Positions 29,531 to 37,264 of a stretch of DNA of 39,584 nucleotides are shown piece by piece. Origin of the DNA: JAAYZM01 sp964510785 (GTDB lineage Bacteria > Actinomycetota > Actinomycetes > Actinomycetales > Cellulomonadaceae). Within the stretch, counting starts at the first letter, position 1; each line of letters begins with the position of its first letter. The notes under the pieces were generated by a model that saw nothing but the letters and a program-made list of their open reading frames with translations, did no database searches and had not been told where the DNA came from. The DNA lies in NCBI GenBank assembly GCA_964510785.1, contig CAZECM010000027.1, positions 1 through 39,584 on the forward strand. Reading direction: 5' to 3'. The translations under genes were made by a program, and so were the position numbers.

Positions 29531-30343
29531 TCATCTGATGCTGGTGACGGGCGACGCGGGGGCGCCGTGCACCAGGCGGTAGGTCATGAAGAGGGAGAGG
29601 GCGCCGAGCACGGCGAGCACGAGGAGGGTCGCGGCAGGCGGTAGCCCCGTCACGCCGAGGGCCGACCCGATCCCCGAGCTCTCCCGCAGCTCGAGCGCCG
29701 CGAGCGCGAGGACCGACGGCCCCGCCGTCAGCGGGAGCGCGAGCGTGGCGCGCCGCCAGCCCAGCCGCCGGTAACCGGCACCGACCGCGAGCCCACCGAG
29801 GCCGATGGCGGCAGCGATCGCGAAGGACTCGACGAGCACGAGCCCGATCTGGTCGCTCGATGTGAAGAGGTGACCCGTGGGCGTGTCGAGCGGCCAGCCG
29901 CGCTCCGCGTACACCGGCCGCTCGAGCTGGAACGCGATCGTGAGCAGTGCCGCGTAGACCGCCGCCATGACCAGCACCGCGACGGCGCTCGCCGTGACGA
30001 GCGAGCGACGGGTGCGCCCGCTCGCGACGTGCGGCACGAACCACGCCACGACCACCGTGATCGCGAACGCGAAGAGGAACTGGCGCGGTGTGGTGCCGAG
30101 CGAGGCCACGACGCTCTCGGTCACCCCGACCGTGCGGGCGTTGGACTCGGTGATCCCCCACGCGAAGAGCGCGAAGCCGAGCCACACCCACACGGAGGCG
30201 AACACGAGCCACCACAGCATCGCGCTGAGCACCCGTGGGTCGAGCTCGCGCAGGCCCCGCGAGGTGTCGCGCCGTGCGACCGCCCCGCGCGCGGGTGCAC
30301 CGGGATGTCCCGGCGAGCCGGCGGCCGCCGTCGTCGGCGTCAT
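29531..30343 (-). CDS. Polytopic membrane protein of the GntR-ABC operon, paralog 1
   Basis: A 270-residue protein. The first 35 residues are Pro/Ala/Gly-rich and cytoplasmic. Six membrane segments follow, for example MLWWLVFASVWVWLGFALFAWGI, FLFAFAITVVVAWFVPHVA, VLVMAAVYAALLTIAFQL, LVLVESFAIAAAIGLGGLAVGA, LALPLTAGPSVLALAAL, and PAATLLVLAVLGALSLFMTYRLV. The ATG overlaps the ATPase stop codon (ATGA). It is a duplicate of the next gene, and its TRR and GWP blocks line up with it. Both probably form the channel used by the adjoining ATPase. Confidence 0.75.
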   Translation of the reverse strand: MTPTTAAAGSPGHPGAPARGAVARRDTSRGLRELDPRVLSAMLWWLVFASVWVWLGFALFAWGITESNARTVGVTESVVASLGTTPRQFLFAFAITVVVAWFVPHVASGRTRRSLVTASAVAVLVMAAVYAALLTIAFQLERPVYAERGWPLDTPTGHLFTSSDQIGLVLVESFAIAAAIGLGGLAVGAGYRRLGWRRATLALPLTAGPSVLALAALELRESSGIGSALGVTGLPPAATLLVLAVLGALSLFMTYRLVHGAPASPVTSIR

Positions 30344-31212
30344 GGCCGTTCCTTGGCGGTGAGGTGCACGAAGAGGTCCTGCAACGGGACCGACCCGAGC
30401 TCGAGGCCCTCGGCCGCGGCACGCGCGACGGCATCGGCGGGCAGCGCGTCGACGACCGTCGCCTGCAGCGTGCCGCCGAGGGACTTGCTCGCGACCACGC
30501 GCCACGGGGCCGTGAACTCCTCGACGGCGGCGGCCGGGCCGGTCACCGTGACACCGCGGGCGCGCAGGGTCTCGGCGTCCTCGTCCACGAGCACGCGGCC
30601 CGCCTCGAGGATGATGACGCGCTCGAACAGCCGCTCGACCTCCTCGATGAGGTGGCTCGAGACGACGATCGTGCGCGGGTGCTCGGCGTAGTCCGCGAGC
30701 AGGGCGTCGTAGAACGTGTAGCGCGAGGGGGCGTCGAGGCCGAGGTAGGCCTCGTCGAACATCGTGAGCGGGGCGCGCGAGGCGAGGCCGACGACGACGC
30801 CGAGCGCCGAGCGCTGCCCGCGCGAGAGCTGACTCGGCTTCTTGTTCGTCGCGAGCTCGAAGCGGTCGACGAGCTCCGCGGCGAACTCGGTGTCCCAGTG
30901 CGGGCGGACCGCTGCCGCGTAGGCGAGGACGTCCTTGACCTTCTCGTCGGCAAAGTCCCCGCCCTCGCGGATGAGGCACATGCCTGCCATGACGCGGGCG
31001 TTCTCGTACGGGTCCTCACCGTCGACGAGCAGCGTGCCGGAGCTGACGCGCCGGAACGCGGCGATCGTGGAGAGCAGGGACGTCTTGCCCGTGCCGTTGC
31101 GGCCGAGCAGGCCGTAGATCACGCCGGGCTGGAGCGTGAAGCTGGCCTGGTCGACCGCCGTCGTGCGGCCGTAGCGGACGGTGAGGTCACGGACCTCGAC
31201 GGCGTAGCTCAT
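30340..31212 (-). CDS. ABC transporter ATP-binding protein (YtrB-like)
   Basis: A 290-residue ATPase. Walker A is GRNGTGKTS (about 37-45), with GRNG in place of GPNG. The signature reads LSRGQRSALGVVVGLA, not LSGGQ. Walker B is LTMFDEAYLGLDAPSRY, and the switch His is in IVVSSHLIEEVERLF. The LSRGQ form and FDEAY... match the YtrB/EcsA-like group found with YtrA-type regulators. It overlaps both neighbours by 4 bp (ATGA at each side), so regulator, ATPase and membrane protein are made together. Confidence 0.92.
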   Translation of the reverse strand: MSYAVEVRDLTVRYGRTTAVDQASFTLQPGVIYGLLGRNGTGKTSLLSTIAAFRRVSSGTLLVDGEDPYENARVMAGMCLIREGGDFADEKVKDVLAYAAAVRPHWDTEFAAELVDRFELATNKKPSQLSRGQRSALGVVVGLASRAPLTMFDEAYLGLDAPSRYTFYDALLADYAEHPRTIVVSSHLIEEVERLFERVIILEAGRVLVDEDAETLRARGVTVTGPAAAVEEFTAPWRVVASKSLGGTLQATVVDALPADAVARAAAEGLELGSVPLQDLFVHLTAKERP

Positions 31213-31628
31213 CGTGGGCCTTCCTGGGTGCTGGGGGTCTGGGTGGTGCTCGGGTTCTGGCCGGCACCGGGGGCCGCGTACTGCGCGGTCAGCCGGGCGA
31301 CGACCTCGGCGACGGGGATGCCGAGCATGCGGGCCTGGGTCGCGACGGGGTCGACGACCTCGGCGAAGAAGCTCGCGCGCCGCCGCGTGAGGAGCCGCTC
31401 GCGGGCGCCCTGGGCGACGAACATGCCGAGGCCGCGGCGCTTGTAGAGGACGCCCTCCTCGACCAGCTCGGCGAAGGCCTTCTGCGCCGTGGCGGGGTTG
31501 ATGCGGAACGTCGTCGCGTACTGGGTGGTGGACATGACCTGCTCCTCCTCGCCGAGCGCACCGGAGACCACCGCGTCACGGATCTGGTTCGCGATCTGCA
31601 GGTAGATCGGCTCGCGCCCGTCAAACAC
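31209..31628 (-). CDS. GntR-family regulator, YtrA subfamily
   Basis: A 139-residue regulator. The winged helix (about 1-70) has MFDGREPIYLQIANQIRDAV, STTQYATTFRINPATAQKAFAELVEEGVLYKRRGLGMFVAQGA. The short C-terminal tail (about 70-110) is a dimer region of YtrA type, with no ligand-binding FadR or UTRA domain. The last 20 residues are Ser/Thr/Pro-rich. The GTG at 31628 is chosen over the GTG at 31637 because GGGGAGG lies at proper distance from it and falls on the latter. It heads a six-gene ABC operon and probably represses it through 31665-31688. Confidence 0.9.
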   Translation of the reverse strand: MFDGREPIYLQIANQIRDAVVSGALGEEEQVMSTTQYATTFRINPATAQKAFAELVEEGVLYKRRGLGMFVAQGARERLLTRRRASFFAEVVDPVATQARMLGIPVAEVVARLTAQYAAPGAGQNPSTTQTPSTQEGPR

Positions 31629-31664
31629 CGGCGCCACCTCCCCGTTCTCTCGACCGCCTCCATG

Positions 31665-31688
31665 GGTTCATTACTCCACTAATGAACC
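31665..31688. promoter_or_regulatory. GntR/YtrA operator and promoter
   Basis: A perfect 9-bp inverted repeat, GGTTCATTA and TAATGAACC, separated by six bases. On the minus strand TTGACG (31706-31711) lies 17 nt upstream of TTCATT, so the palindrome covers the -10 region and start. It resembles half-sites expected for YtrA-type proteins and lies 37 nt before the gntR start. Confidence 0.75.
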
Positions 31689-31750
31689 ACATAGCCCTCA
31701 CCGCGTCAACCCCCTTCCGCCACCTCACGCACCCCGCCACCCCCACCCCG

Positions 31751-31870
31751 TGAGCCGTCCGCGCACTCCTTGGTGCAGATGTGACGGCTCGGGGTGCGAC
31801 ACGCCGGGCGACACGCCGCCACTGCGCCGAGTTATGTCATTCGAGTCACAAGGAGTGCGCGGACGGCTCA
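31751..31870. repeat. 120-bp terminal-inverted-repeat element, copy 2
   Basis: The better-preserved copy. The ends are a perfect 22-bp inverted repeat (31751-31772 and 31849-31870). The core at 31796-31818 is identical to copy 1. Inside the arms, CAGATGTGACGGCTC is left of the core and CGAGTTATGTCATTCGAGTCA is right of it; copy 1 has these two blocks swapped and reverse-complemented. No coding sequence or flanking duplication is visible. It lies between the asd terminator and the gntR operator, in the 378-bp gap from 31629 to 32006. The rest of that gap (31871-31950) shows nothing I can name. Confidence 0.8.
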
Positions 31871-31950
31871 GGCACGCGCGGAGTGGAGGTCCAGTCGTGC
31901 GGAGCGCGAGGGCGGGCCCGGGCGCGCTGGGCGGCAGTCGCGGGGAAACG

Positions 31951-31987
31951 CGAAGGGTTGCGACCGGATCTCGGTCGCAACCCTTCG
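31951..31987 (-). terminator. Terminator hairpin after asd
   Basis: A perfect 16-bp stem, CGAAGGGTTGCGACCG with its complement, around a 5-nt loop, 20 bp after the asd stop codon. On the minus strand it is followed by CGTTTCCCC, a weak T run. Confidence 0.85.
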
Positions 31988-32006
31988 AGGTGTGGTGCGG
32001 AGCGGT

Positions 32007-33044
32007 CTAGAGCGTGAGGAGCTCGGCGATCTGGATCGCGTTGAGGGCCGCGCCCTTGCGAAGGTTGTCGGAGGAGACGAAGAACGCCAGCCCTCGCCCC
32101 TCGGGTACACCCGGGTCCTGGCGCAGCCGCCCCACGAGCGAGGTGTCCCGCCCGGCCGCGTCGAGCGGCGTGGGCACGTCCACCAGCGAGACCCCCGGCG
32201 CACCGGCCAGGACCTCGCGCGCGCGCTCGACCGAGAGCGACCGGGCGAACTCCGCGTTGATCGACAACGAGTGCCCCGTGAACACGGGCACGCGCACGCA
32301 CGTCCCGGAGACGAGCAGCTCCGGCAGGTCGAGGATCTTGCGCGACTCGTTGCGCAGCTTGCGCTCCTCGTCGGTCTCCCACGAGCCGTCGTCGAGCACC
32401 GAGCCCGCGAGCGCCACGACGTTGAAGGCGATCGGCGCGACGTACTTCACGGGTTCGGGCAGCGTCACGGCGCCACCGTCGTGCACGAGCCCGCCGAGGT
32501 CCTGCTCCACACCGGCGCGCACCTGCGACTCGAGCTCGGCGACCCCCGCGAGCCCGGAACCGGACACCGCCTGGAACGTCGTCACGACGAGGCGCAGCAG
32601 CCCGGCCTCGTCCGAGAGCGCCTTGAGGGCCGGCATCGCGGCCATCGTGGTGCAGTTCGGGTTCGCGATGATCCCCTTGCGGGCGTCGGCGACGGCGCCC
32701 GGGTTCACCTCGCTGACGACCAGCGGCACGTCGGGGTCCATGCGCCACGCCGAGGAGTTGTCGATCACGACGGCGCCCGCCGCCGCGAACCGTCCCGCCT
32801 GGGCGAGCGAGGTCGATCCCCCGGCGGAGAACAGCGCGACGTCGATGCCGGCGAGGTCCGCCGTCGCGACGTCCTCGACCACGACGTCGGTCCCCCGCCA
32901 CGGCAGCGTCGTCCCAGCGGACCGCGCGGACGCGAAGTAGCGGATCGACCGGACGGGGAAGTCGCGCTCATCGAGCAGCCGGCGCATGACGCCGCCCACC
33001 TGCCCGGTCGCGCCAACAACAGCGACGTTGAGCGAGCGTGCCAT
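32007..33044 (-). CDS. asd: Aspartate-semialdehyde dehydrogenase
   Basis: A 345-residue enzyme reducing aspartyl phosphate to aspartate semialdehyde, the branch point to lysine, threonine, methionine and diaminopimelate. The NADP-binding start is LNVAVVGATGQVGGVMRRLL, the substrate loop has FSAGGSTS, and the catalytic Cys is in ANPNCTTM (about 127-134). The active-site His lies in FTGHSLSINAEF. Length and motifs are standard. Its ATG is one base after the lysC TGA, so aspartokinase and this enzyme are coupled. Confidence 0.97.
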   Translation of the reverse strand: MARSLNVAVVGATGQVGGVMRRLLDERDFPVRSIRYFASARSAGTTLPWRGTDVVVEDVATADLAGIDVALFSAGGSTSLAQAGRFAAAGAVVIDNSSAWRMDPDVPLVVSEVNPGAVADARKGIIANPNCTTMAAMPALKALSDEAGLLRLVVTTFQAVSGSGLAGVAELESQVRAGVEQDLGGLVHDGGAVTLPEPVKYVAPIAFNVVALAGSVLDDGSWETDEERKLRNESRKILDLPELLVSGTCVRVPVFTGHSLSINAEFARSLSVERAREVLAGAPGVSLVDVPTPLDAAGRDTSLVGRLRQDPGVPEGRGLAFFVSSDNLRKGAALNAIQIAELLTL

Positions 33045-33045
33045 G

Positions 33046-33564
33046 TCAGCGCCCCGTTCCCGCGTGGACCACGGCCTCGTCGTCGCCGTCGAGCTCGAAC
33101 GCGGTGTGCACGGCGCGCACCGCGTCGTCGAGCTGGTCGGCCCGCGTCACCACGGAGACGCGGATCTCCGAGGTCGTGATCATCTCGATGTTGATGCCGG
33201 CGTCGCGCAGCGCCCCGAAGAGCTTCGCGGAGACACCCGGGTGCGACTTCATCCCCGCGCCCACGAGCGAGAGCTTGCCGAGCTGGTCGTCGTACTGCAC
33301 CGAGGAGAAGCCGATCTCCTCCTGGGCCGCGGCGAGGGCCGCGGTCGCCTTGGCGCCGTCGTCGGACGGGAGCGTGAAGGAGATGTCTGTGAGGCCCGTC
33401 CTCGCGGCAGAGACGTTCTGCACGATCATGTCGATGTTGAGGTCCGCTGCGGCGATGACCTCGAAGATGCGCGCTGCGGTCCCGGGCACGTCAGGGACGC
33501 CGACGACGGTCACCTTGGCCTCCGTCCGGTCGTGCGCGACGCCCGCGATGATGGGCTGTTCCAT
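33046..33564 (-). CDS. lysC: Aspartokinase beta subunit (internal in-frame start)
   Basis: The ATG at 33564 begins MEQPIIAGVAHDRTEAKVTV and gives 172 residues holding only the two ACT regulatory domains. It is preceded by a good AAGGAG ribosome-binding site inside the alpha reading frame. This is the arrangement known from Corynebacterium, where alpha and beta form an alpha2-beta2 enzyme. The length matches that subunit. Confidence 0.8.
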   Translation of the reverse strand: MEQPIIAGVAHDRTEAKVTVVGVPDVPGTAARIFEVIAAADLNIDMIVQNVSAARTGLTDISFTLPSDDGAKATAALAAAQEEIGFSSVQYDDQLGKLSLVGAGMKSHPGVSAKLFGALRDAGINIEMITTSEIRVSVVTRADQLDDAVRAVHTAFELDGDDEAVVHAGTGR

Positions 33565-34317
33565 GGCTTCTTCTCCTTCGAGGGGCAGGTCAGCGACCCA
33601 CGTGCCCTCACGCCCCGAGAAGGACGAGCGCACGTGGATGGGGACGGCGTAGCGCCGCGCGTACTCGACGCAGCGCAGGGCCAGGATCTTGGCACCGCTC
33701 GCCGCGAGGTCGAGCATCTCCTCGTACGTGACGCGGTGGATCTTGCGGGCCGCCGACACGATGCGCGGGTCCGCGGTGAACACGCCGTCGACGTCCGAGT
33801 AGATCTCGCACACGTCCGCGCCGAGGCCCGCGGCGAGCGCCACGGCCGTCGTGTCGGAACCGCCGCGGCCGAGGGTCGTGACGTCGTTGGTGTGCTCGGT
33901 CACGCCCTGGAAGCCGGCGACGATCGCCACCTGCCCCTTCTCGATCGTCTCGCGCACCCGGGTCGGCACGACGTCGACGATGCGCGCCTTGCCGTGCACG
34001 GCGTCCGTGATGACGCCGGCCTGCTGGCCCGTGAAGGACTTGGCCCGCACCCCGAGGTTCGTGATCGCCATGGCGAGCAACGACATCGAGATCCGCTCGC
34101 CCGCGGTGAGCAGGATGTCCATCTCCCGCTGGGGAGGGATCGGGGTGATCTGCTGGGCGAGGTCGATGAGCTCGTCGGTCGTGTCGCCCATCGCCGAGAC
34201 GACGACCACGACGTCGTTCCCGGCCCGCTTCGCCTCGGCGATGCGCTTGGCCACCCGCTTGATGCTCTCGGCGTCGGAGACCGACGATCCGCCGTACTTC
34301 TGCACGATGAGTGCCAC
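33046..34317 (-). CDS. lysC: Aspartokinase
   Basis: A 423-residue kinase phosphorylating aspartate. The start is MALIVQKYGGSSVSDAESIKRVAKRI. The amino-acid-kinase domain has VVVVSAMGDTTDELI, LLTAGERISMSLLAMAI and TTLGRGGSDTTAVALAAGLGADVCEIYSDVDGVFTADPR. Two ACT domains follow (about 265-410), the sites of lysine and threonine feedback in actinobacteria. The GTG start has GGAG 7 nt upstream. A second, internal start makes the beta subunit, listed separately. A TACACT box at about 34386-34391 would give a leader of about 60 nt. Confidence 0.97.
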   Translation of the reverse strand: MALIVQKYGGSSVSDAESIKRVAKRIAEAKRAGNDVVVVVSAMGDTTDELIDLAQQITPIPPQREMDILLTAGERISMSLLAMAITNLGVRAKSFTGQQAGVITDAVHGKARIVDVVPTRVRETIEKGQVAIVAGFQGVTEHTNDVTTLGRGGSDTTAVALAAGLGADVCEIYSDVDGVFTADPRIVSAARKIHRVTYEEMLDLAASGAKILALRCVEYARRYAVPIHVRSSFSGREGTWVADLPLEGEEAMEQPIIAGVAHDRTEAKVTVVGVPDVPGTAARIFEVIAAADLNIDMIVQNVSAARTGLTDISFTLPSDDGAKATAALAAAQEEIGFSSVQYDDQLGKLSLVGAGMKSHPGVSAKLFGALRDAGINIEMITTSEIRVSVVTRADQLDDAVRAVHTAFELDGDDEAVVHAGTGR

Positions 34318-34537
34318 TGCACTGCTCCGCTTCGTCGCTGGTCCCGTTTGTCTCAACGTCCACCAGGTTCGGTTGGGTCGCGACGAGTGTAGTCCGGGCC
34401 GTCACGCGGTTTTCGCGGGCGACCACCATGCGGGCTGCGGGCGGGGGCAGGGGCGTGGGGGGCCGCCGTCGGCCACGGGCTTTGTGAAGACACCGTGCCG
34501 ACGTGGGAAATCCTGACCACAGGCGCGCGGTCAGTCC

Positions 34538-34543
34538 TACGCT
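34538..34543 (+). promoter_or_regulatory. -10 box for the ABC exporter at 34550
   Basis: TACGCT with 6 nt to the ATG at 34550. The remaining divergent region to lysC (34318-34537) shows the lysC -10 candidate and no gene. Confidence 0.5.
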
Positions 34544-34549
34544 GGCGCC

Positions 34550-35515
34550 ATGACGATCAGTGTGCAGGGGGTGCGCCGCCACTTCGGCGCGGTCCGGGCC
34601 GTCGACGGCGTAGACCTCGAGGCCCGCGCCGGCAAGGTCACCGCCCTCATCGGACCCAACGGAGCCGGCAAGACGACGCTCCTGCTCGTGCTCGCGGGGC
34701 TCCTCGTCCCGGACACCGGCTCGGTGCGCGTCGCGGGCTTCGACCCCGTGACGCAGTCCCGTCAGGCGCGCGCCCGGACGGGCTGGATGCCGGACTCCTT
34801 CGGCACGTGGGACTCGCTCACGGCCCGAGAGGTGCTCGAGACCTTCGGCGCCGCGTACGGCATGCCGCCCGCGATGGCCCGCGCCCGCGCCGACGAGCTC
34901 CTCGCCACGGTCCACCTCGCGGAGTTCGCCGACCAGCACGCCGCCGTGCTGTCCCGCGGCCAGAAGCAGCGCCTCGGGCTGGCCCGCGCCCTCGTGCACG
35001 ACCCCGACGTGCTGCTCCTCGACGAGCCCGCCGCGGGCCTCGACCCCCGCTCGCGCGTGGACCTGCGCGTGCTGCTGCGCTCCCTCGCCGCCGCCGGGAA
35101 GACCGTGCTCGTCTCCTCCCACGTGCTGACCGAGCTCGACGAGCTCGCCGACGACGCCGTGTTCATCTCGCGCGGCCGCTCCGTCTCGCCCGAACAGCTC
35201 GCCGCGTCCGACGGCGGTGGGCGCCAGTGGCGCGTCACCGCCCTCGACGGAGCCGTGCTCACCGGCTGGCTCACCGCTGCGGGTCTCGCCTTCGAGGAGG
35301 AGGGGACCGCCGCCGACGGCGCGGTCCCGGCCGGGAGCGCCGTGTCAGGCGGCAGCGCGGCGCGTGGTTCGGTGCTCGTGCGGATCGCCGACGACGACGC
35401 CGCGGCCACCCTCGTGCGCGATGCCGTCACCGCGGGAGTGCCCCTCGTGAGCCTGGCTCCCGCGGGCGGTGCGCTCGAGCAGACCTATCTGTCCCTCGAC
35501 GAGGAGCGGCGATGA
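34550..35515 (+). CDS. ABC transporter ATP-binding protein
   Basis: A 321-residue ATPase. Walker A is GPNGAGKTT (about 35-43), the signature is LSRGQKQRLGLARAL, Walker B is VLLLDEPAAGLDPRSR, and the switch His is in VLVSSHVLTELDEL. The C-terminal 90 residues form a variable domain with a Gly/Ala/Ser insert. The end, ALEQTYLSLDEERR, is of the Ccm/NatA exporter type. The ATGA overlap with the permease gene makes a two-gene exporter. It has no linked regulator, unlike the other two ABC operons. Confidence 0.92.
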   Translation: MTISVQGVRRHFGAVRAVDGVDLEARAGKVTALIGPNGAGKTTLLLVLAGLLVPDTGSVRVAGFDPVTQSRQARARTGWMPDSFGTWDSLTAREVLETFGAAYGMPPAMARARADELLATVHLAEFADQHAAVLSRGQKQRLGLARALVHDPDVLLLDEPAAGLDPRSRVDLRVLLRSLAAAGKTVLVSSHVLTELDELADDAVFISRGRSVSPEQLAASDGGGRQWRVTALDGAVLTGWLTAAGLAFEEEGTAADGAVPAGSAVSGGSAARGSVLVRIADDDAAATLVRDAVTAGVPLVSLAPAGGALEQTYLSLDEERR

Positions 35516-36675
35516 GCACCGTGACCGAGCAGCCCGTGCCCCCCGCCGGCGGCCCCGCTGCGGAACCCACGCCGACCCGCGAGCGCGGCACCTGGTCGCT
35601 CACCTGGCACGGCGTGGCGACCGTCGCCAAGCTCGAGCTGCGCCAACGATTGCGTTCGACCAAGTGGTACATCGGGCTCGCCCTGTTCTTCGTGATCGTC
35701 GGTGTCGTGACGGTGCTGACCACGTTGACGGTCGGCAACGAGTCGGTCCTGGGTGCCGGGGGCTTCGGCCGCGTCGTGTTCGACGTCGTCGTCTTCTTCA
35801 TCCTGCTGCTGGGGATCCTCGTCGCGCCGACGCTCTCGTCGTCGGCCATCAACGGCGACCGCAACGCGGGCACCCTCGCGATCCTCCAGGTCACGCTGCT
35901 GACCCCGGCGGAGATCGCCGTCGGCAAGCTGCTCGCGGCGTGGGCCGCCGCGCTCGCGTTCCTCGTGGTGAGCCTGCCGTTCCTGCTGTGGGGCATCGCG
36001 CAGGGCGGCATGTCGATCGCCGCCGTGCTCGTCACGATCGGACTGCTCGCGTTCGTGCTCGCCGTCGTGGTCGCGATCGGTCTCGGGTTCTCGTCGCTCG
36101 TGCCCAAGACGTCGTCCTCGGCCGTCCTGACGTACCTGTCCGTCGCGAGCCTCACGGTCATCAGCCTCATCGTGTTCGGTCTCTCCCTCACCCTCACCGT
36201 GGCGCCTACCGAGGTCCGGGTATGGGGCGTGCCTCCCGAGGCCGAGGCGGCGTGGGACTGGAACTCGTCCGAGGACCCGCAGTTCCAGTGCGAGTGGCGC
36301 ACGGACACGTGGGACCAGCCCCACACCGAGCGCACGTGGTGGCTGCTCGCGATCAACCCGTTCGTGGTCGTGGCGGACGCGATGCCCGAGGACGCGCGGC
36401 CCGCCGACCAGGAGTACTACTCGCCCACCGGCATCATGTCCGCGATCCGCTACGGGGTGCGCGAAGCACGCATGGGTCCGCAGCTCGAGACCGACCAGTG
36501 CTGGGGCTACGGCAACGTCGAGTCTCCCGTGAAGCCGCGCGACCCGGACCGGACGCCTGTGTGGCCGTGGGGCATGGGTGCGCTCACGCTGCTCGGCGGC
36601 GCAGGGCTCGTGGTCGCGGTACGGCGACTGTCGATCCCCGTGCGCAAGCTGCCCCGGGGGACGCGGGTCGCCTAG
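35512..36675 (+). CDS. ABC-2 type permease with a large extracytoplasmic loop
   Basis: A 387-residue membrane protein. After a Pro-rich cytoplasmic start come STKWYIGLALFFVIVGVVTVLTTL (about 50-73), VVFDVVVFFILLLGILVAPTLSSS, LAAWAAALAFLVVSLPFLLWGI, AAVLVTIGLLAFVLAVVVAIGLGF, and LTYLSVASLTVISLIVFGLSLTL. A hydrophilic loop of about 120 residues (about 235-355) contains CEW and DQCWGYGN cysteines that could form a disulfide. A last membrane segment (WPWGMGALTLLGGAGLVVAV) and a basic tail follow. NGDRNAGTLAILQVTLLTPAEIAVGK is the ABC-2 coupling motif. Cargo unknown. Confidence 0.88.
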   Translation: MSTVTEQPVPPAGGPAAEPTPTRERGTWSLTWHGVATVAKLELRQRLRSTKWYIGLALFFVIVGVVTVLTTLTVGNESVLGAGGFGRVVFDVVVFFILLLGILVAPTLSSSAINGDRNAGTLAILQVTLLTPAEIAVGKLLAAWAAALAFLVVSLPFLLWGIAQGGMSIAAVLVTIGLLAFVLAVVVAIGLGFSSLVPKTSSSAVLTYLSVASLTVISLIVFGLSLTLTVAPTEVRVWGVPPEAEAAWDWNSSEDPQFQCEWRTDTWDQPHTERTWWLLAINPFVVVADAMPEDARPADQEYYSPTGIMSAIRYGVREARMGPQLETDQCWGYGNVESPVKPRDPDRTPVWPWGMGALTLLGGAGLVVAVRRLSIPVRKLPRGTRVA

Positions 36676-36702
36676 CCGTTCACCGGCCACCGGCGGGGTG
36701 CC

Positions 36703-37263
36703 TCAGGGCTGGAGCGCCTCGTACTCCGCCTCGGCCGCGACGTCGTCGGGCACGTCGAGGCGCAGGTGGCCGAGCAGCGCCTGGAGCACGCGCAGGGCGC
36801 TCGAGGCCCGCTCGCCCCACGAGGACAGGTAGGAGAACTGCCACCACCACAGGGCCTCGAGCTCGCGCCCGGCCTCGTAGTGCCGCATCCCCTGGCTGAG
36901 CGCGGAGGCGATCGTGACGAGGTCCGCCGAGAGAGCGCCCACCCCGAGCTGCGGGTCGAGGAGCGGGTCCACGACCTCGGCGTACTCGTCGATGCCCTCG
37001 AGCACGTTGGCGAGGCCGAGCCGCAGCGGGTCGAGGTCCGCGTCCGGGCCGACGTCGGGCTCGAACCGGTCGGCAGGGACGACGTCGACCATGGCGCCGA
37101 GCCGCGCCCCGGCGGCGATCATGTCGGACAGGGCGAGAAGCAGCAGCGGGATCGACGCCTCGGGGTTGGACCCGGCCGCGACCTCCGTGACGGTGCTCAG
37201 GTAGCCGCGCGCCTCGTAGGCGACCGCGCGGGCGACGTCGGCGAGCTCCGTGTCGGGCGTCAT
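36703..37263 (-). CDS. DUF5063 protein
   Basis: A 186-residue helical protein of DUF5063. Motifs are ELADVARAVAYEARGYLSTVTEV, DPLRLGLANVLEGIDEYAEVVDPLLDP, and EALWWWQFSYLSSWGERASSALRVLQALLGHLRLD, the last being diagnostic. The function is unknown; the gene follows recR in many Micrococcales genomes. The ATG at 37263 overlaps the true recR stop (37265-37267). A GTG at 37272 is also possible, with AGGAGG too close to it and too far from the ATG to decide. Confidence 0.87.
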   Translation of the reverse strand: MTPDTELADVARAVAYEARGYLSTVTEVAAGSNPEASIPLLLLALSDMIAAGARLGAMVDVVPADRFEPDVGPDADLDPLRLGLANVLEGIDEYAEVVDPLLDPQLGVGALSADLVTIASALSQGMRHYEAGRELEALWWWQFSYLSSWGERASSALRVLQALLGHLRLDVPDDVAAEAEYEALQP

Positions 37264-37264
37264 G

